64,000 nt of DNA. Origin: Oxyruncus cristatus. Lineage: Eukaryota; Chordata; Aves; Passeriformes; Cotingidae. The notes beneath the pieces were generated by a model. The model did no database searches, was not told where the DNA came from, and worked only from the letters and a program-made list of their open reading frames with translations. Numbering within the stretch: the first letter of the stretch is position 1; every line of letters starts with the position of its first letter. The stretch covers positions 1 through 64,000 of the forward strand of contig VXAY01006978.1 in NCBI GenBank assembly GCA_013399855.1, given 5' to 3'. This document shows, in pieces, positions 24,397 to 36,282 of the stretch. The translations under genes were made by a program, and so were the position numbers.

Positions 24397-26449
24397 ACAA
24401 TCACAAGAGGCTGAAGATTTGCTCAAGTGCCGCCTTGTTCTCAAGCACGGCCACTCCAGCGGTCGCACAGGTACTGAGCTGGGCTGGCTTCAATTAGCAG
24501 CGTCCTCACACCACAAATCCAGTGTCATCTTGAACTAACTGGTAAAAGTGCTGTAACATGGACTAAGTGCAGCGGTCCCATCCTCCTGTAAACATTCGGG
24601 GCCCACAAATTACTTCAGATCCACGCAAGCGACGGCAGAGCTGCAGGTGCAGCACGTGCTGGAGCTGCCCCGATGCCAGAGTTGCAGCACATCCTCTGCC
24701 CTGTCAGCCTCGGCCTCACATGAGAGGGTTTCGGGCTGTGCTGCTGTGTCCTCTGACAACGCCGGCAGCAGGAGGCTCTTGGAGGATGATGTGCTGTTGC
24801 TTAACAACTTGCTGTTCTACAAACTGTTTGGTTTCGTTGTCGGCGTGGAAGAAAAGCACCGCTGCTGCTGCTATCTGTACTTCAGCTTTTGAAATCAAAC
24901 ACTGCCTTTTTTCTTTCAAATCCAAGTCCCCTCAACGAGCCCTCAGCTTTATATTTCCCATCAAAACCGCAGCGTGCCCAGCGATTCATGCATGAAAGTT
25001 TGGTAGCAAACTCACGCGGTGTTTGTGTAGGTACATTTGATGAATGAGGCTAGAGATTTCCAGTTTGTAAAGTTATTATTCCATAAGCACAGTTTGCCAG
25101 GTGGCAACGGTAAAATTCAGAAATACTTATTCAGATAAGATCTGATACTGATCTTCATCATATTTCAATTCTGGAAGAGATTTTTAAGGACCCCACAAGT
25201 TATTTTCCCCCAGTGACAGCACCAGGGCTCCACCTGTAACAGAGCAAATCTCTACCATCTTTGCAAAAGTACAAGTGAATCTGACTTCCACAATAATCCT
25301 TGAAAAATGGATCCAGTCTATGCAGTGTTAATAAGGCAATTATCACGCAAAAGGCACATTTTTTTCTCTGATTTCCTAATTAACATGACTATCAACTGCT
25401 CATTAATAAAGCAGTTTCCTATGCTTTGACTTGCAGCATATTGTAAACAAATTTAAGATGCCATTTCCTGCTCTGTCATTTACATCACACTGTTAATTCA
25501 CACTTGTATTTGTTTTTCCTATTTGTTAGTGCATTTTGGTGAAAATTGTACCTTGTGATGGGGAAGAAAAGCATCATTAGAAACAGAGCCACAAAAAGCA
25601 GATTGGTGCATTATTTCCTAATGAATTATGCACCCAGGGAATTCTTTCATGGTATGTGAAACTACATATCAGTAATCTGGACAAACTACCTCCTTCTGCA
25701 TCAGTATTTTATTTGCCTTTCTCCAACAGATGCTACTGACAGTTTACTAAATGGTGCACTGCTTAATAAATTTAGTGGAGGAAACAGAACATTTCTTTTC
25801 ATACAAATTAAATCCTGCATGAACCTCAGTTAACTGAAGTATTTGCGGAAAAAAAAGACTCGGGTCCAGTAAACGAGTGGTAAAAGAGAATTCCTACTCT
25901 TTCTGATGTTAACACAAAGCGATTTCCAACACAACACATTCTTCTGGTTTGCTGTTTCCTGTAAATTCCATCCCGTGGCTAAATTTTCCAGAACCAGCGA
26001 TTTAAATATCCAGCTCTTTGAAATTACATCTCTGTGGTGGTGCAGCTGTCTGCGACCGAGCACAGTGTGACTTTGATATACGCAGTGTTCTACGAAGTGG
26101 TGTCTTTTAAAGAAAACAACACACCTTTGCACATTCCTTTCTGACTGTTTAATGTGAGAAAGCACTTCTGACTGAACTTGTGTTGAAGGTTGTGTGAGCA
26201 TTTTAAAGGCTGGGAAATCGTCTCCTGTAGTATATAACCTGCACCACCACAGGCTGACTAATGAGTCAGAGAGTGCTGAAACCCTCAGGTCCCATAAACA
26301 TCCACTAATGAGATGAAACAAGATCTAAAGTGCTCAAATGTTGATAAGTACAGAATGTAGCTCACGATGTACTCTTCGCAAATTAGTGAGGGGTTGCTAT
26401 GACTCCTTAATGAAATGTTATTATGTTTTAAAACTGAAACCAGACATCT

Positions 26450-26470
26450 GGGGAGGGGGGAGGAAATGGG
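26450..26470 (+). other. Potential G-quadruplex
   Basis: G-runs of 4, 6, 2 and 3 sit within 21 bp. The six-G run can supply two G3 tracts, giving four G3 tracts in all. Folding is an inference from the pattern. Confidence 0.4.
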
Positions 26471-26906
26471 AGCGAGTGTTTGAACACCGTTGTCTAGGCT
26501 TCCTTTCATCAGCCAGCTGAATTTGCTTACTTGTCCTGAATGAGTGGATCCAATTCTTCAGCTGGTGCAGTGCCTTGCAATAAAGCCGAGCAGTGTGTGC
26601 TGTCTTCCGCTCCCTGGGAAGTAGGAATCACTGGTATGGGAGAGGAGGCTTCTGTAGGAAAGGCTATACGAGCTGCTCTTTCCAGGCTGTAAAAGTCTCT
26701 TGTCATCCTGCAGCATCCAAAGGATTTGATGAATGCAAACATGCCAATATATTCAGCGCGTTCTCAAAACGACCAGTAAAAAAGACCAGGCACTGAAGTG
26801 GTGAGAATTGCTTGTTTTGTGGCAAACTCAGATGGGAAAACACTGATTTTAAAGTTCTCTATATGAGACCATATCAATTTCTTTCCTTACTAACCTTGAT
26901 ATACAT

Positions 26907-26941
26907 GTAGAGGTAGGTAGGTAGGTAAGTAGGTAGGTGGG

Positions 26942-27031
<90 letters not shown>
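26907..27031. repeat. Compound GGTA/TAGA microsatellite
   Basis: An imperfect GGTA tract with GTAA and GTGG interruptions (about 26907-26943) passes directly into an uninterrupted TAGA tract (26942-27031, about 22 units). On the minus strand it reads as a Leu-Ser-Ile-Tyr repeat, which is an artefact of the tetranucleotide and not a protein. A pure array of this length is expected to mutate quickly. Confidence 0.98.
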
Positions 27032-28020
27032 CACTAGACTTCATATATACACATACATGAATACAAATATATATATGTACAAAATCTGAGTAACAGACAA
27101 GGATGGATCTGCCTCCAGCTAAAGCAATCCCTATAGGATTTCCTACCTCCTGGTAAACACTGACTTTTTCAACAGTGCCCAGCACACACACCCAGCTATT
27201 TCCCTCCTGAGTTACAGAGAGATCACTGTATTACCAGCTTCAATAAGAACTAAATGCTCCTGCTCTGGAGCTGGAGGTGACTGTGAAATCACCTGCCTGG
27301 AGAGTCACGGGTTAAACTAAAGCCAGGAGATACCCAGGAGCACAGTTCCTCCAGTGAATCTTGAAAACATTTCTCTAAATGCGTCCTTTTAAACTTCCTT
27401 TTCAGAGGATGAAGTGAGGGAGGACCACGCTGACAAAGATTAAATGAGCTGACATTCACTCCCCAGCACTCTGGGATGCAGGAGCCTGCTGCTGGCACTG
27501 CATATCAACGCCGCGCGTGGGCGGCCGGTGCAGCCCCCACGGGGGGCTTTGGGAACTGATTCCATCTTTCCTAACAAACAAGCACAGAAATACATATCCA
27601 TTTTAAATTGGATTCAACCGAAATCGGTTCCACTGCATCAGTTTAACTGTCCTGCTCATCTTGTGGCAACACCTCCAGCCTCAGCCCCTGCCCCCCGCCC
27701 CACCCCTCCACAGGGATGTGATTTGAGATCCTGCATCTCTATTGCCTCCCCAGGGTCCCTATTTTCCAAACTAAGGTTAGGTTTAATATTTCAAAATACC
27801 TTCTGCTGGCAATTCTGGTAATAGCTCTCGAGGGGAAAATTTTAGAAATGGAGAATAGAGATGTGCAGTTCAGACACCTGACAGCTACTCACGGGCCCTG
27901 GCAGGCCTACAAATGGCACGTGCCACAGACAGCAGAGAGAGCCCAGCCTGCAGGGAGGGGCTCGAACACCTCTGTATCCATCACTCCAGCTTCTGGATCA
28001 ATTGGACATCAGAGCAGAGG
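27032..28020. other. Unique noncoding DNA with CpG-rich patch
   Basis: No gene is recognised. A short run at 27509-27541 holds 7 CpG in 33 bp. The rest is ordinary mixed-composition sequence up to the abrupt CR1 boundary at 28021. Confidence 0.6.
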
Positions 28021-28490
28021 CAGTGAAGAAATTTTCCCTAATATCCAACCTGAACCTCCCCTGGCACAACTTGAGGACGTTTCCTCTCATCCTATCACTT
28101 GTTACCTGGGAGAAGAGAACAACCCCACCAGGCTCCAACCTCCTTTCAGGTAGTTGTAAAGAATGAGAAGGTCCCTCCTGAGCCTCCTTTTTTCCAGGCT
28201 GAGGCCCCCCAGCTCCCTCAGCTGCTCCTCATCAGTCCTGTGCTCCAGACCCTTCCCCAGCTCTGTTGCTCTTCTCTGGACACACTCCAGCTTCTCAATG
28301 TCTTCCGTGTAGTGAGGGGCCCAGAACTGAACAAAGGATTCCAGCTGTGACCTCACCAGTGCCCAGCACAGAGGGACAATCACTTCCCTGGTCCTGCTGG
28401 CCACAGTACTGCTGACACAGGCCAGGATACCATCGGCCCTCTTGGCCACCTGGGCACACCCTCTGGCTCGTGTCCAGCTGCTGCCACCAC
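28021..28490 (-). mobile_element. CR1 LINE, ORF2 C-terminal remnant
   Basis: This is the largest CR1 piece in the window, reading right to left. On the minus strand, 28449-28102 is open for 115 codons. It gives residues I recognise as the C-terminal part of the CR1 ORF2 (reverse transcriptase) protein, including [36 protein letters not shown] and related blocks. The frame appears to shift by one base around 28105-28145, because the following 'caggtaacaagtgatagg' block is in another frame than expected. The right end (28490) is a normal CR1 5' truncation. The left end stops at 28021 in the 'ttctttactg' block, so the 3' UTR and terminal octamers are absent, which is unusual for CR1 and points to a later deletion or rearrangement. 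Confidence 0.94.
28102..28449 (-). pseudogene. CR1 ORF2 reverse-transcriptase C-terminal fragment
   Basis: A 115-codon uninterrupted piece of the retrotransposon ORF2 distal to the polymerase core. None of the catalytic endonuclease or polymerase motifs is present, since the rest of the element is missing. It ends in a stop just after 'LFSSPR', in the place where the recalled family reads on, consistent with a frameshift. It is not a functional gene. Confidence 0.85.
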
Positions 28491-28982
28491 AATAAGTTGA
28501 AACACTTGAGCTGGATGTAAAACAAGCAGATGACTTTCGGTGGACCTCAAAAACTTGAGTATGACTCCGTCATTTAAATATGCATTTAAAATTGTAAAAC
28601 ACCATTCAATCTACTCAACAGGCCCCACCTCTCAATTCCTGGGCAGGAGCCCGTCACCCCCAGCATCTGTGACAACGCATTTGCAGGATGAATAACACAT
28701 CAACATCGCAGCGACAGTGCCTCTGATGAGACTTGAACATGGAGCTTCCTGGGGGAAAAGCTCTACATGAAGACAAGCACTTCAGTATGCAGAGGGAGGA
28801 ATACATCTTCCCACTTAAAACTCGTGGTAAAAATAATAGGTTGGATTAAAATCAGCTTTACTGTTTATTAATTATACTATTTCCTTCCTCTAACTGCAAT
28901 GTTCACATCATGTAGTGCCATGCACGCATTTTCAGCATTTTAAAAGAAGGCTAAAGAGAAATGAAGGAAAATTTATGTATGT

Positions 28983-28983
<1 letters not shown>

Positions 28984-29017
<34 letters not shown>
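28984..29017. repeat. (CA)17 microsatellite
   Basis: Seventeen uninterrupted CA units, a typical vertebrate dinucleotide microsatellite that is likely to be polymorphic. Confidence 0.98.
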
Positions 29018-29019
<2 letters not shown>

Positions 29020-32000
29020 AATTTCTACATGGTCTAATTGTCTTTACATCATTCAAACACTGATCTCAACATTCTTGTACTGGAACACCCAAGGTGATAC
29101 TACAGTTCTGTAATCAATAGTCCCAGAGTAAGTACTTTACATTTCTACAAGAAAAAAAATAAAAATTAAAACACTCAGAATGATTTAAAGGAAGTGATTC
29201 AGATGATATATTAGGTGATTTCTGTTTATTACTACCTACTCTTTCTGATTTTTAATACCAACAGAGAGGTCTCAGGACAAGATTTCCAACCAATTTGATC
29301 TTCTTCCATTTGGCAAACACTGTGTCAAATGGAGCTTGAAATTGAACCAGCTTTTTTTGGTACTTCCTGCTTTGCAAAATCCCAGCAGTGATGAGGGACT
29401 CTCCTGTTCATGGGCTGCAGCAGAGGATGCCCAAAAAAAAGTGCATATTATGGTCACTCTCACACAAACAGCTGAGCTATTTTGTCAGGTACAAGTCCAT
29501 CAATGAAGTCAGTAGGAGCTACCACCTTAAAAATGGATGAAATGTAATAGTGCACAGTACTATGGCTTTTGCTGTAAGTAGAAATGATTGTGAGTTATGT
29601 GTGTGACCGCCTGGGCTGGGAAAAATGTGAGAGATAAGCAGCCACTATAAATGACAAAGCAGTGGATGCTGCTACCACCTCACCTGGAATCTGACAATAT
29701 CATCTTGGAAATCCCTGTCTTGCTAGATTAGGAGTGCAGGAAACTTAACGACAGAGACTTCATCAACTCTTATCAACTCAGTGAGTCAAATAAATGTACT
29801 CACAGGTCTGTTTAAGTTTGCCTGTTTCTTCTCATGGGTACTTGATCTTTTCCTGAATCTCAGAATCCATTTGGACAATCTAACCTTCTCAAAGAGACGA
29901 GCAGTTATGAAAGACAAGTTTTGAAATATCTAAGAAACACTTGACAGCCACAACCTGGACTTTTCCTTGTCCATTTGGGAAATTATATATGTGTTTAAGT
30001 TGGAAGTTCCTCATGTTTAGCCTTTAATATATTAGTCTTCATCCAGTCTCTTACTTTCCACCTCCAAAGTAACAGTAATATCTCCATATCTGCACCAGCT
30101 ACAGCTACACAGGATATTTCAATTTGATTTTACAGTCTGGCACTAGGAAAAGTATTTTGCTAATTTTTCCATTTGTTTACTCTGTGCCATCTGTTAATTC
30201 TGCATGAATACTTCATTACACCACTTCCTACATTGCAAATGTCCCCCCCTTTTCCAGTATACCCAGTGCTTCAGGGTTCAAAACGGGCTGGGCTTTGCCC
30301 GAGCCATCCTTCATGGAAAACAATCAGCGTCACCAAACTGACCAGCTGTGTTCTTTCAAAACATACAAATCTGCTGTAGGGCAATGACAGATTGACATTG
30401 TCCAAGATTAATGCTCTATTTTCCAAATATTTCCTGGGAGATCATGACCTTGTTAGGATTTACTTGGAGGAAAAACTTGGTATTATTACCTTTGCTTGAT
30501 ATGTAAATATATGGATCAATCTCCTCTCAGCAGATGATCGCCAGACTATTCAATGACTGCTTTTTTGGGTACAAAAGACACCATCAACTCTCTCCTTCCC
30601 TGAAAATCTCCTCATAAATGTCTCTGATGGCAGATCGTTAAATGCTGAGCTGTGGCATTTCCCTGAAGATATAATTATAAAGCTGTGGGAGGAAAAGAGA
30701 CAACTCTTTAGACCACAGTCTACCTTTTTTTTTTTTATGGCTGTGTAGTTCAGTGGCTAATGTGTATATTGAATTTAATTTAATCACTTCTGTTATTTCT
30801 ACTAGTTAGATAGCAGCCATTTCATTCAGACATATTATTAAATTATTTATCTGGGACTTTCTACCAGCTCAACTTCATTAAGATGGAGTTAAAAGTTTAT
30901 AAGCTCCAGAATAGCTTGGCTGGCTGAGGTCATGGCAAGAGAGCTGCAGTACAAGAACATTCCATTTCCATGTCAGTGTGCACATGCCTGTAGATGAGCC
31001 CAAATCCATCTCGACTGGAGATCCAGTGTGTGGAGGCAGAGGAATTTGCAGAGTAACACGATGGGAGCAAGACCCAGCCACTCCCCAGGGCTCATTGGCT
31101 TCATCGATCAAGTCTCCACCGGCACGGCAGATGAGACACATGGGCCTCATGTAGATACTGACATTTAGGTTAGTCTTATATTGAGTCCTACTGAAGCAGC
31201 CTGGAGTTGAAGCACTACTTAAAAAGTTTTGAAAAGTTTGGATTTTGTGTTTTTTTGTTGGTTTTTTTTTTCCTGGAAAAGAGTCACATTTTTCAATATT
31301 TTTTTCTGAAGTTCCTTTTCCTCGGTATTTATTTGAATAAATAAATGTGTTTGAATCCAGGAGGAAAGTCAGGGTCCTACCACTGTAATAATTTTTGCTA
31401 GGGGAATCACAGCCTGGTTTTAGAAGCTTAAAAAGAATATAGGGCTGCTAATCCAGGGATGCTAATCACTGATACCACATAATTAATGTAAGGCAGGATT
31501 CCCAAGCTTACCTGTACAGACTTCCATGACAAGTTTCTCCCACTTTCCCTACATAATCCATGCCATTGCCTACTTTCACTCACCCATACCCACATACTGT
31601 ACAGTAACTCTCATCTCAAACCCATGAAGCATCTCTCAGGTATCTCCTGTAATGAGAACCCAGCTGGAGGCAGAGCCCATCCTTAGCACTTCTGGCTGAA
31701 CTAAATGAAAGCCTCTTTTCTCAGCACTTTTGAATCCAAAGATGCCCTTTATACATCCTGTGAAGCCACTTTGGCCTTCTGCTCCTCCCTGTCCTCCAGA
31801 GGTGGGAAAGCAGCATGATTAAAGGCCAAGCCAGGCCAAAGAAGCAGGACTTGCACAGAATGGGATGGAAGCTGGTGCAATCAGCTCTCTTCAGCACTGA
31901 TATTTCTATATGTAACTATTTCTTCCAAAATTACCTCTTTTTAATCTGCTTAACTAGAAATTGGCCAAGTTCAATTGACAATGATTTCATATCCCTCAGT

Positions 32001-32828
32001 TTATTTTCACTACAGGAGGAATTAAATAATTTTCTGCCCCACAGCCACATTCTCCCCATCACACAAGCACCAGCTAGATAAACTGTATGTGCAAATATCC
32101 CCAGAAGTGTGAACTTTGTATATCAAGTTTCCGTCCACAGACCATGGGAGTCTTGCAGAAATATTATTATAGAGCCAATCTATTTTCCTTCCCAAATGCT
32201 CTAATAATGAAGCCAGTCAGGTTTCTGCCAGTTACCAAAGTATGAACACAAATTAAATCACTGTGTTTCAGATTTCAAAGACTGAGACATGTCCTAGCCA
32301 TTTAGCTGACTGGGCATGTGGTTAGTTTCCATGAGCTTTAGGTACTATAATAAGTACTATTTTTTACAACTATCTTCTTTCAAAAACCTGACCATCTCCT
32401 GCAGCTGCAGGGGAAAGAGCTCAAAAGTTCTTGTTGTTAAATTATACCAAAATATGTCATGCAATATACATAGTCATAAGAGATTAGAAGAACAAGGGAC
32501 ATGTGAAAGAGAAAGATAGGGAAAGAATAAGGCCTTATCTGCACCAAGTTGTTATTTGACTTAGCATGATTTTAAATTAATCTAGCTAAACTAGTGGAAA
32601 GACTTTGTAAACTCATAAATCATTTTTACCGTGGTTTAAATCCACTTTTTAAAAAAGAGATTAAAGACATGGACACAGGAACTTGTTACCACCAGTAACA
32701 GATTTTTGCACCACAGGCAATCTGTGTAAAGTGGAATATGCCATATAAACTGAAATAACTCTCTAGGGATGATGCTTGTTTTAATTTATCTGAATCACTT
32801 AAGCCTGTATGAAATGGAGACCACCTGT

Positions 32829-32857
32829 AAAAAAAAAAAAAAAAAGAGAGAGAGAGA
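32829..32857. repeat. Poly(A) 17 followed by (GA)6
   Basis: A17 (32829-32845) passes directly into six GA units (32846-32857). It is a compound simple repeat with no retroposon body recognised upstream. Confidence 0.95.
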
Positions 32858-33824
32858 CCCTGAGAGGCAAAGCAAAGAACGTGCAAGAAAAGAGCAGCAT
32901 GGATAGTGTTTCAAATTATAAACTACATGGGTAGAGGTCTGGAGATAAACATTCATGTAACACAAATGTAAAGCTCTGCTGAGGGCTCTTCATAGCATCA
33001 TAACACCAAAGAACAAAGCTAGAGTGTTTTCTTGCCAGAATGAGATTTTCTAGCGCTTTACTGATCGCTTGTTTTAATAGAACAATCGGTTTATTTGACT
33101 TGTTTCAGTCTTTCTGCATTGCACCTTCTGAACTCAACCTGCAGGAACAGCAGCGTGCAAAGACTTAGTTAAATATTGCCAAGCACATCAAAGATCACTG
33201 TAGTCAGCTGAAAAATCACTATTAACCTCTGTGATCTTCGGTGCATGTGCTTACCATGCTCTAGTGTCTGACATGGAAAGATGCTGCTTTATGAAACACT
33301 TTGGAAGCCTGGAAAAAAGAGGCATGAAAATTGAGCTGCTCTCCACCCCAAAGAGAGAGTCGCCACATTAAAGATAATCATATTTACCATTAGAAATGTA
33401 CAAAAGTAATCAAAGGGAGTTGCTTATTTAAGAATCAAAAGTCTTCTGTAATTCTGTGTCACTAAGATTGTATTAAAATCACACTACTAATAGTCTTAAG
33501 AACTGAGCAATTCAGTTCAGATGAAACTCAGCATGCAAACATATGACTGCTGGATGTTTGCCATTCATTTCCTCTGCAATTAATACTCTTAATTTATAAA
33601 TAACGTTGGTTTACAAAATATTTTAGCCCAGGTGTCTGGTTTTCTTCCTGCTTTCCAATTGCACCACGAGTTGGAAGAATTAGAAACAATGTCCGTGACA
33701 ATGCAGGGCAGTGCCAACATGTGCCACTGCAAGTTTTTCTAAACAACTTCTTTCTCCTTTTTGAGATAAAATGGCTTTGAAAAAAATTATCACTAGGAAT
33801 CCCATCAGAGCAGGCTATGCCATT

Positions 33825-33846
33825 AAAAAAAAAAAAAAAAAAAAAA
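33825..33846. repeat. Poly(A), 22 A
   Basis: An uninterrupted A22 run. I see no clear flanking target-site duplication or upstream retroposed gene. Confidence 0.95.
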
Positions 33847-34418
33847 GGAAGTTTCCTTATATTTTTTCTTACATCCCTCAAACTACATCTACAGCCTGAC
33901 TCCAACTCTCCAGGGAGTTCAACTGGACTCCTCTGAAAAAAGCATTGAACATAATTTTTCTAAAAGCAAGTGAAATGTTAAGGTCTGGCTCCCTGCCACA
34001 AAAGCAGGGACATTGAAAATTAAAAATGACATTCCTGGCTCTTATTCACACTACAAGTTTCTTTCTCGATCTTATGCAGCAAGACTTGTTTTGTCAGTGA
34101 CCTTTGTGGTGCTGCAAGAAGAAAGAAAAGGTTTGACACAATAAATCATAATGTCACTTTTGCTGTAATTGTATAATACCTGACTTTTTTTTCTTTAATC
34201 AAGGTGAAATATAGGGCTACCCTCTCCTTAGTGGGTTCAAATCAACTCTAAATCCCAGTAACAATTAATTTTCTTGTCCTAATGAAATCCCCAGTTGATC
34301 TGGGCTTGTTCATGGCCAAATTTATTTCAGCATGATAATCCATGGAAAATTGGGTGCTGGGTACATTAGAAAACAAGCTAAAACTACACATTGCTCAAGC
34401 CAAGCAGTTATTTTTACG

Positions 34419-34457
34419 TAAACCCCTTATTTAGGGGTTTAGCCCTTGGGGCTAAAC
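34419..34457. repeat. Interlocked inverted repeats
   Basis: TAAACCCCT (34419-34427) pairs with AGGGGTTTA (34433-34441) across a 5-nt loop. The overlapping GTTTAGCCC (34437-34445) pairs with GGGCTAAAC (34449-34457) across a 3-nt loop. Both stems are perfect over 9 bp and share bases 34437-34441, so they are mutually exclusive. Confidence 0.8.
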
Positions 34458-36167
34458 TATGAACAACAATTTTGAAACTCAATACCTTATTTCTGACTCA
34501 CAACTCTATGGCAGAATTCCAGTGGAATTCCACCCATATGGGGTTAAATGAAACTGGAAAAGTTGGGACCAAGACTAAATGCTCTATGTCCTTTAACATC
34601 TTTGTAAGTGTTTTATTCTATGAATATTTCATATTGAAGAAAAGCCTTGTTTGTGCATGCCAGAAAAGAAAGGTTTCAAGGATCTGCCACCTAGCCTAGA
34701 AAATAAGAAAATCCACCAGAAATCCTTGCTAGGGAGAAACAAGGAAAATGCAGCTCCAGGAAAAAGAGGCAGATACTTGAAAACGCTTCATCCTTCCAAG
34801 TTTACACCCTACCCAGCAGAATAACCGGCTGCTGCTCTGCTGCACCATCACTGAAGCCTGAGAAGATCAATAGTAAGCGGGTAATTAAAAACCTAGTTGT
34901 GTTTAAGGGACTTTTGTTGCTTGTTTGATAAGTTCAAAATTGTGCCTCTCTGTTCAAATCTCCTGTGTTTATTTATTTATGAAAAGATGAGCTGCAGGAG
35001 GCAAACTTCCCCTATCAGCTGCCCAGGCGATTCCTACAGATATTGGGATCAAAGCCTTGGAAAAAAAGAGCAAGAAGGCAATCCCCCCCAAAAAAAACCA
35101 AAGAAACCAGGAGCAGATAGAGAACAGGAGCAGGACTAACAGCTGACCTGCACCATAGGTACAGGGGGGTTTTCACGAAGTCAATCCAAGGGGTCAGATT
35201 ATAACCCATCTTGCACAGATTATTTTGGCCTTTACTTTCTCAAATTTATTGCAGTGGGTTGGTTTATTTTCCAACCTGTGAACAGACTGGAGATTGTGTG
35301 AAATCCAAACTGGCTTGTGTGGTGAAGTCATTAATAATGAAAAGATAGAGATGCCAGATTGCCTTGATCCTAGGTTAGAAATTATATTTTAATGTATCTT
35401 CTTACACACAGGACTGAATTCAACTGTGTGCATGGGGAAGGCTTGTTTAGTACTGAGCAGTGATTCCAGGTCTCATTAATTTGATCTTACTGCAATATTT
35501 GAATGCTACTGCAGTATTCTCACATCCCCTTCCTAATAAACATAAAATAAATATATTTGTACTTATTAGAAAGGGGAGGTGAACATTTATGACACGTTTT
35601 TGAAAAGCTATTTATATATTTGCAAACCCAACAACCCCCATCATTTTTCTAATTAATAATGTGTGTCACGGCCTTGATATTTATAGGTACAGGTTTTTTG
35701 CAAGAAAATGTTAATTATATTCACCAGCCGTGAGCAGAATACATAAGACGCAATTTATAAATTAAACACAGTAGTTTGTGGTTTGAGGAAATCAGAGCTA
35801 AACTGAAATTATGTCTAGATTCAAGGATCAGAAGTAGGTACTGATTCACTACAGCTCAGCAAAACATAATCAACAGATGGCAGAACATTTTTTTCCTTAG
35901 CACACAATTATCTACATTAGGTTTATAAGACAACAGTTTCAGTGCTGAATAAGGATGTTAAGAATAAATGTGCACATTTTAAATGTGGCAATTAGAACAC
36001 CTAAGAAAGAAGAGGTTAACCCATGCAACTGCTGATTGGAAAAAGAAAGTTCTAACTTAGATACCGGGTAACTCAGTCCTAGAAGGCAGAGGGATTCAGA
36101 AAAGGGTAAGCTGCAATATGAGATTGACTTTTAAATTAAAACCACTGGCACATGAGCAGACAAAAAG

Positions 36168-36282
36168 CATGGGCAGGGACAGCTTTCCCTTGACCAGGTT
36201 GTTCAAAGCCCCATCCAACCTTTCCTTGAACCCTTCCAGGCATGGGGCATCCACCATCCCTCTGGGCAACCTGTGCCCGGGG
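36168..36282 (-). mobile_element. CR1 LINE 3' fragment
   Basis: An antisense CR1 scrap that starts at 'catgggcaggga' (36168). It runs through the complement of the 'ggagcaacctggt' block (here mutated to 'ccaggttgttcaaagcccca') and of 'ccatccctggaag', and stops in 'gggcaacctgtgcc' near 36280. Both ends are cut, and the usual ~60-bp 3' terminus is missing. Divergence looks greater than in the 11497 copy. Confidence 0.88.

Larger units (their letters stand above)
16463..26906. other. Long unique noncoding stretch
   Basis: About 10 kb without a recognisable gene or transposon. It contains a (CT)n tract at 17369-17387, an A16 run at 18339-18354, a T12 run at 21801-21812, a three-copy 9-bp TAAAATGGA repeat at 24371-24396 and a possible G-quadruplex at 26450-26470. 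Two moderately GC-rich patches (about 19975-20060 and 24560-24880) carry no recognisable coding sequence. Open frames reach about 160 codons but match nothing known to me. Confidence 0.6.
28491..36167. other. Unique noncoding DNA
   Basis: About 7.7 kb with no recognisable gene. It holds (CA)17 at 28984-29017, A17 plus (GA)6 at 32829-32857, A22 at 33825-33846, T12 at 30725-30736, an 8-bp-arm hairpin (31327-31346) and an interlocked hairpin pair (34419-34457). The AT-rich, repeat-free segment 35640-35780 with TAAT motifs is a conserved-element candidate. Confidence 0.6.

Noticed and set aside
24560..24930. GC-rich patch with overlapping open frames on both strands
   Set aside because: I looked for a conserved first exon or CpG island. 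CpG are moderate in number, the peptides match nothing known, and no promoter motif is evident.
25830..26321. 163-codon open frame, minus strand
   Set aside because: No protein family match that I can recognise, no splice or promoter context, and ordinary composition. Treated as chance.
26849..27191. Minus-strand Tyr-Leu-Ser-Ile repeat protein
   Set aside because: It is the translation of the TAGA microsatellite and would change with every slippage event.
34200..34260. GGTTCAAATC resembling a tRNA B box
   Set aside because: No A box at the right spacing upstream, and no cloverleaf can be drawn. The same decamer at 36283-36291 falls at a CR1 edge.
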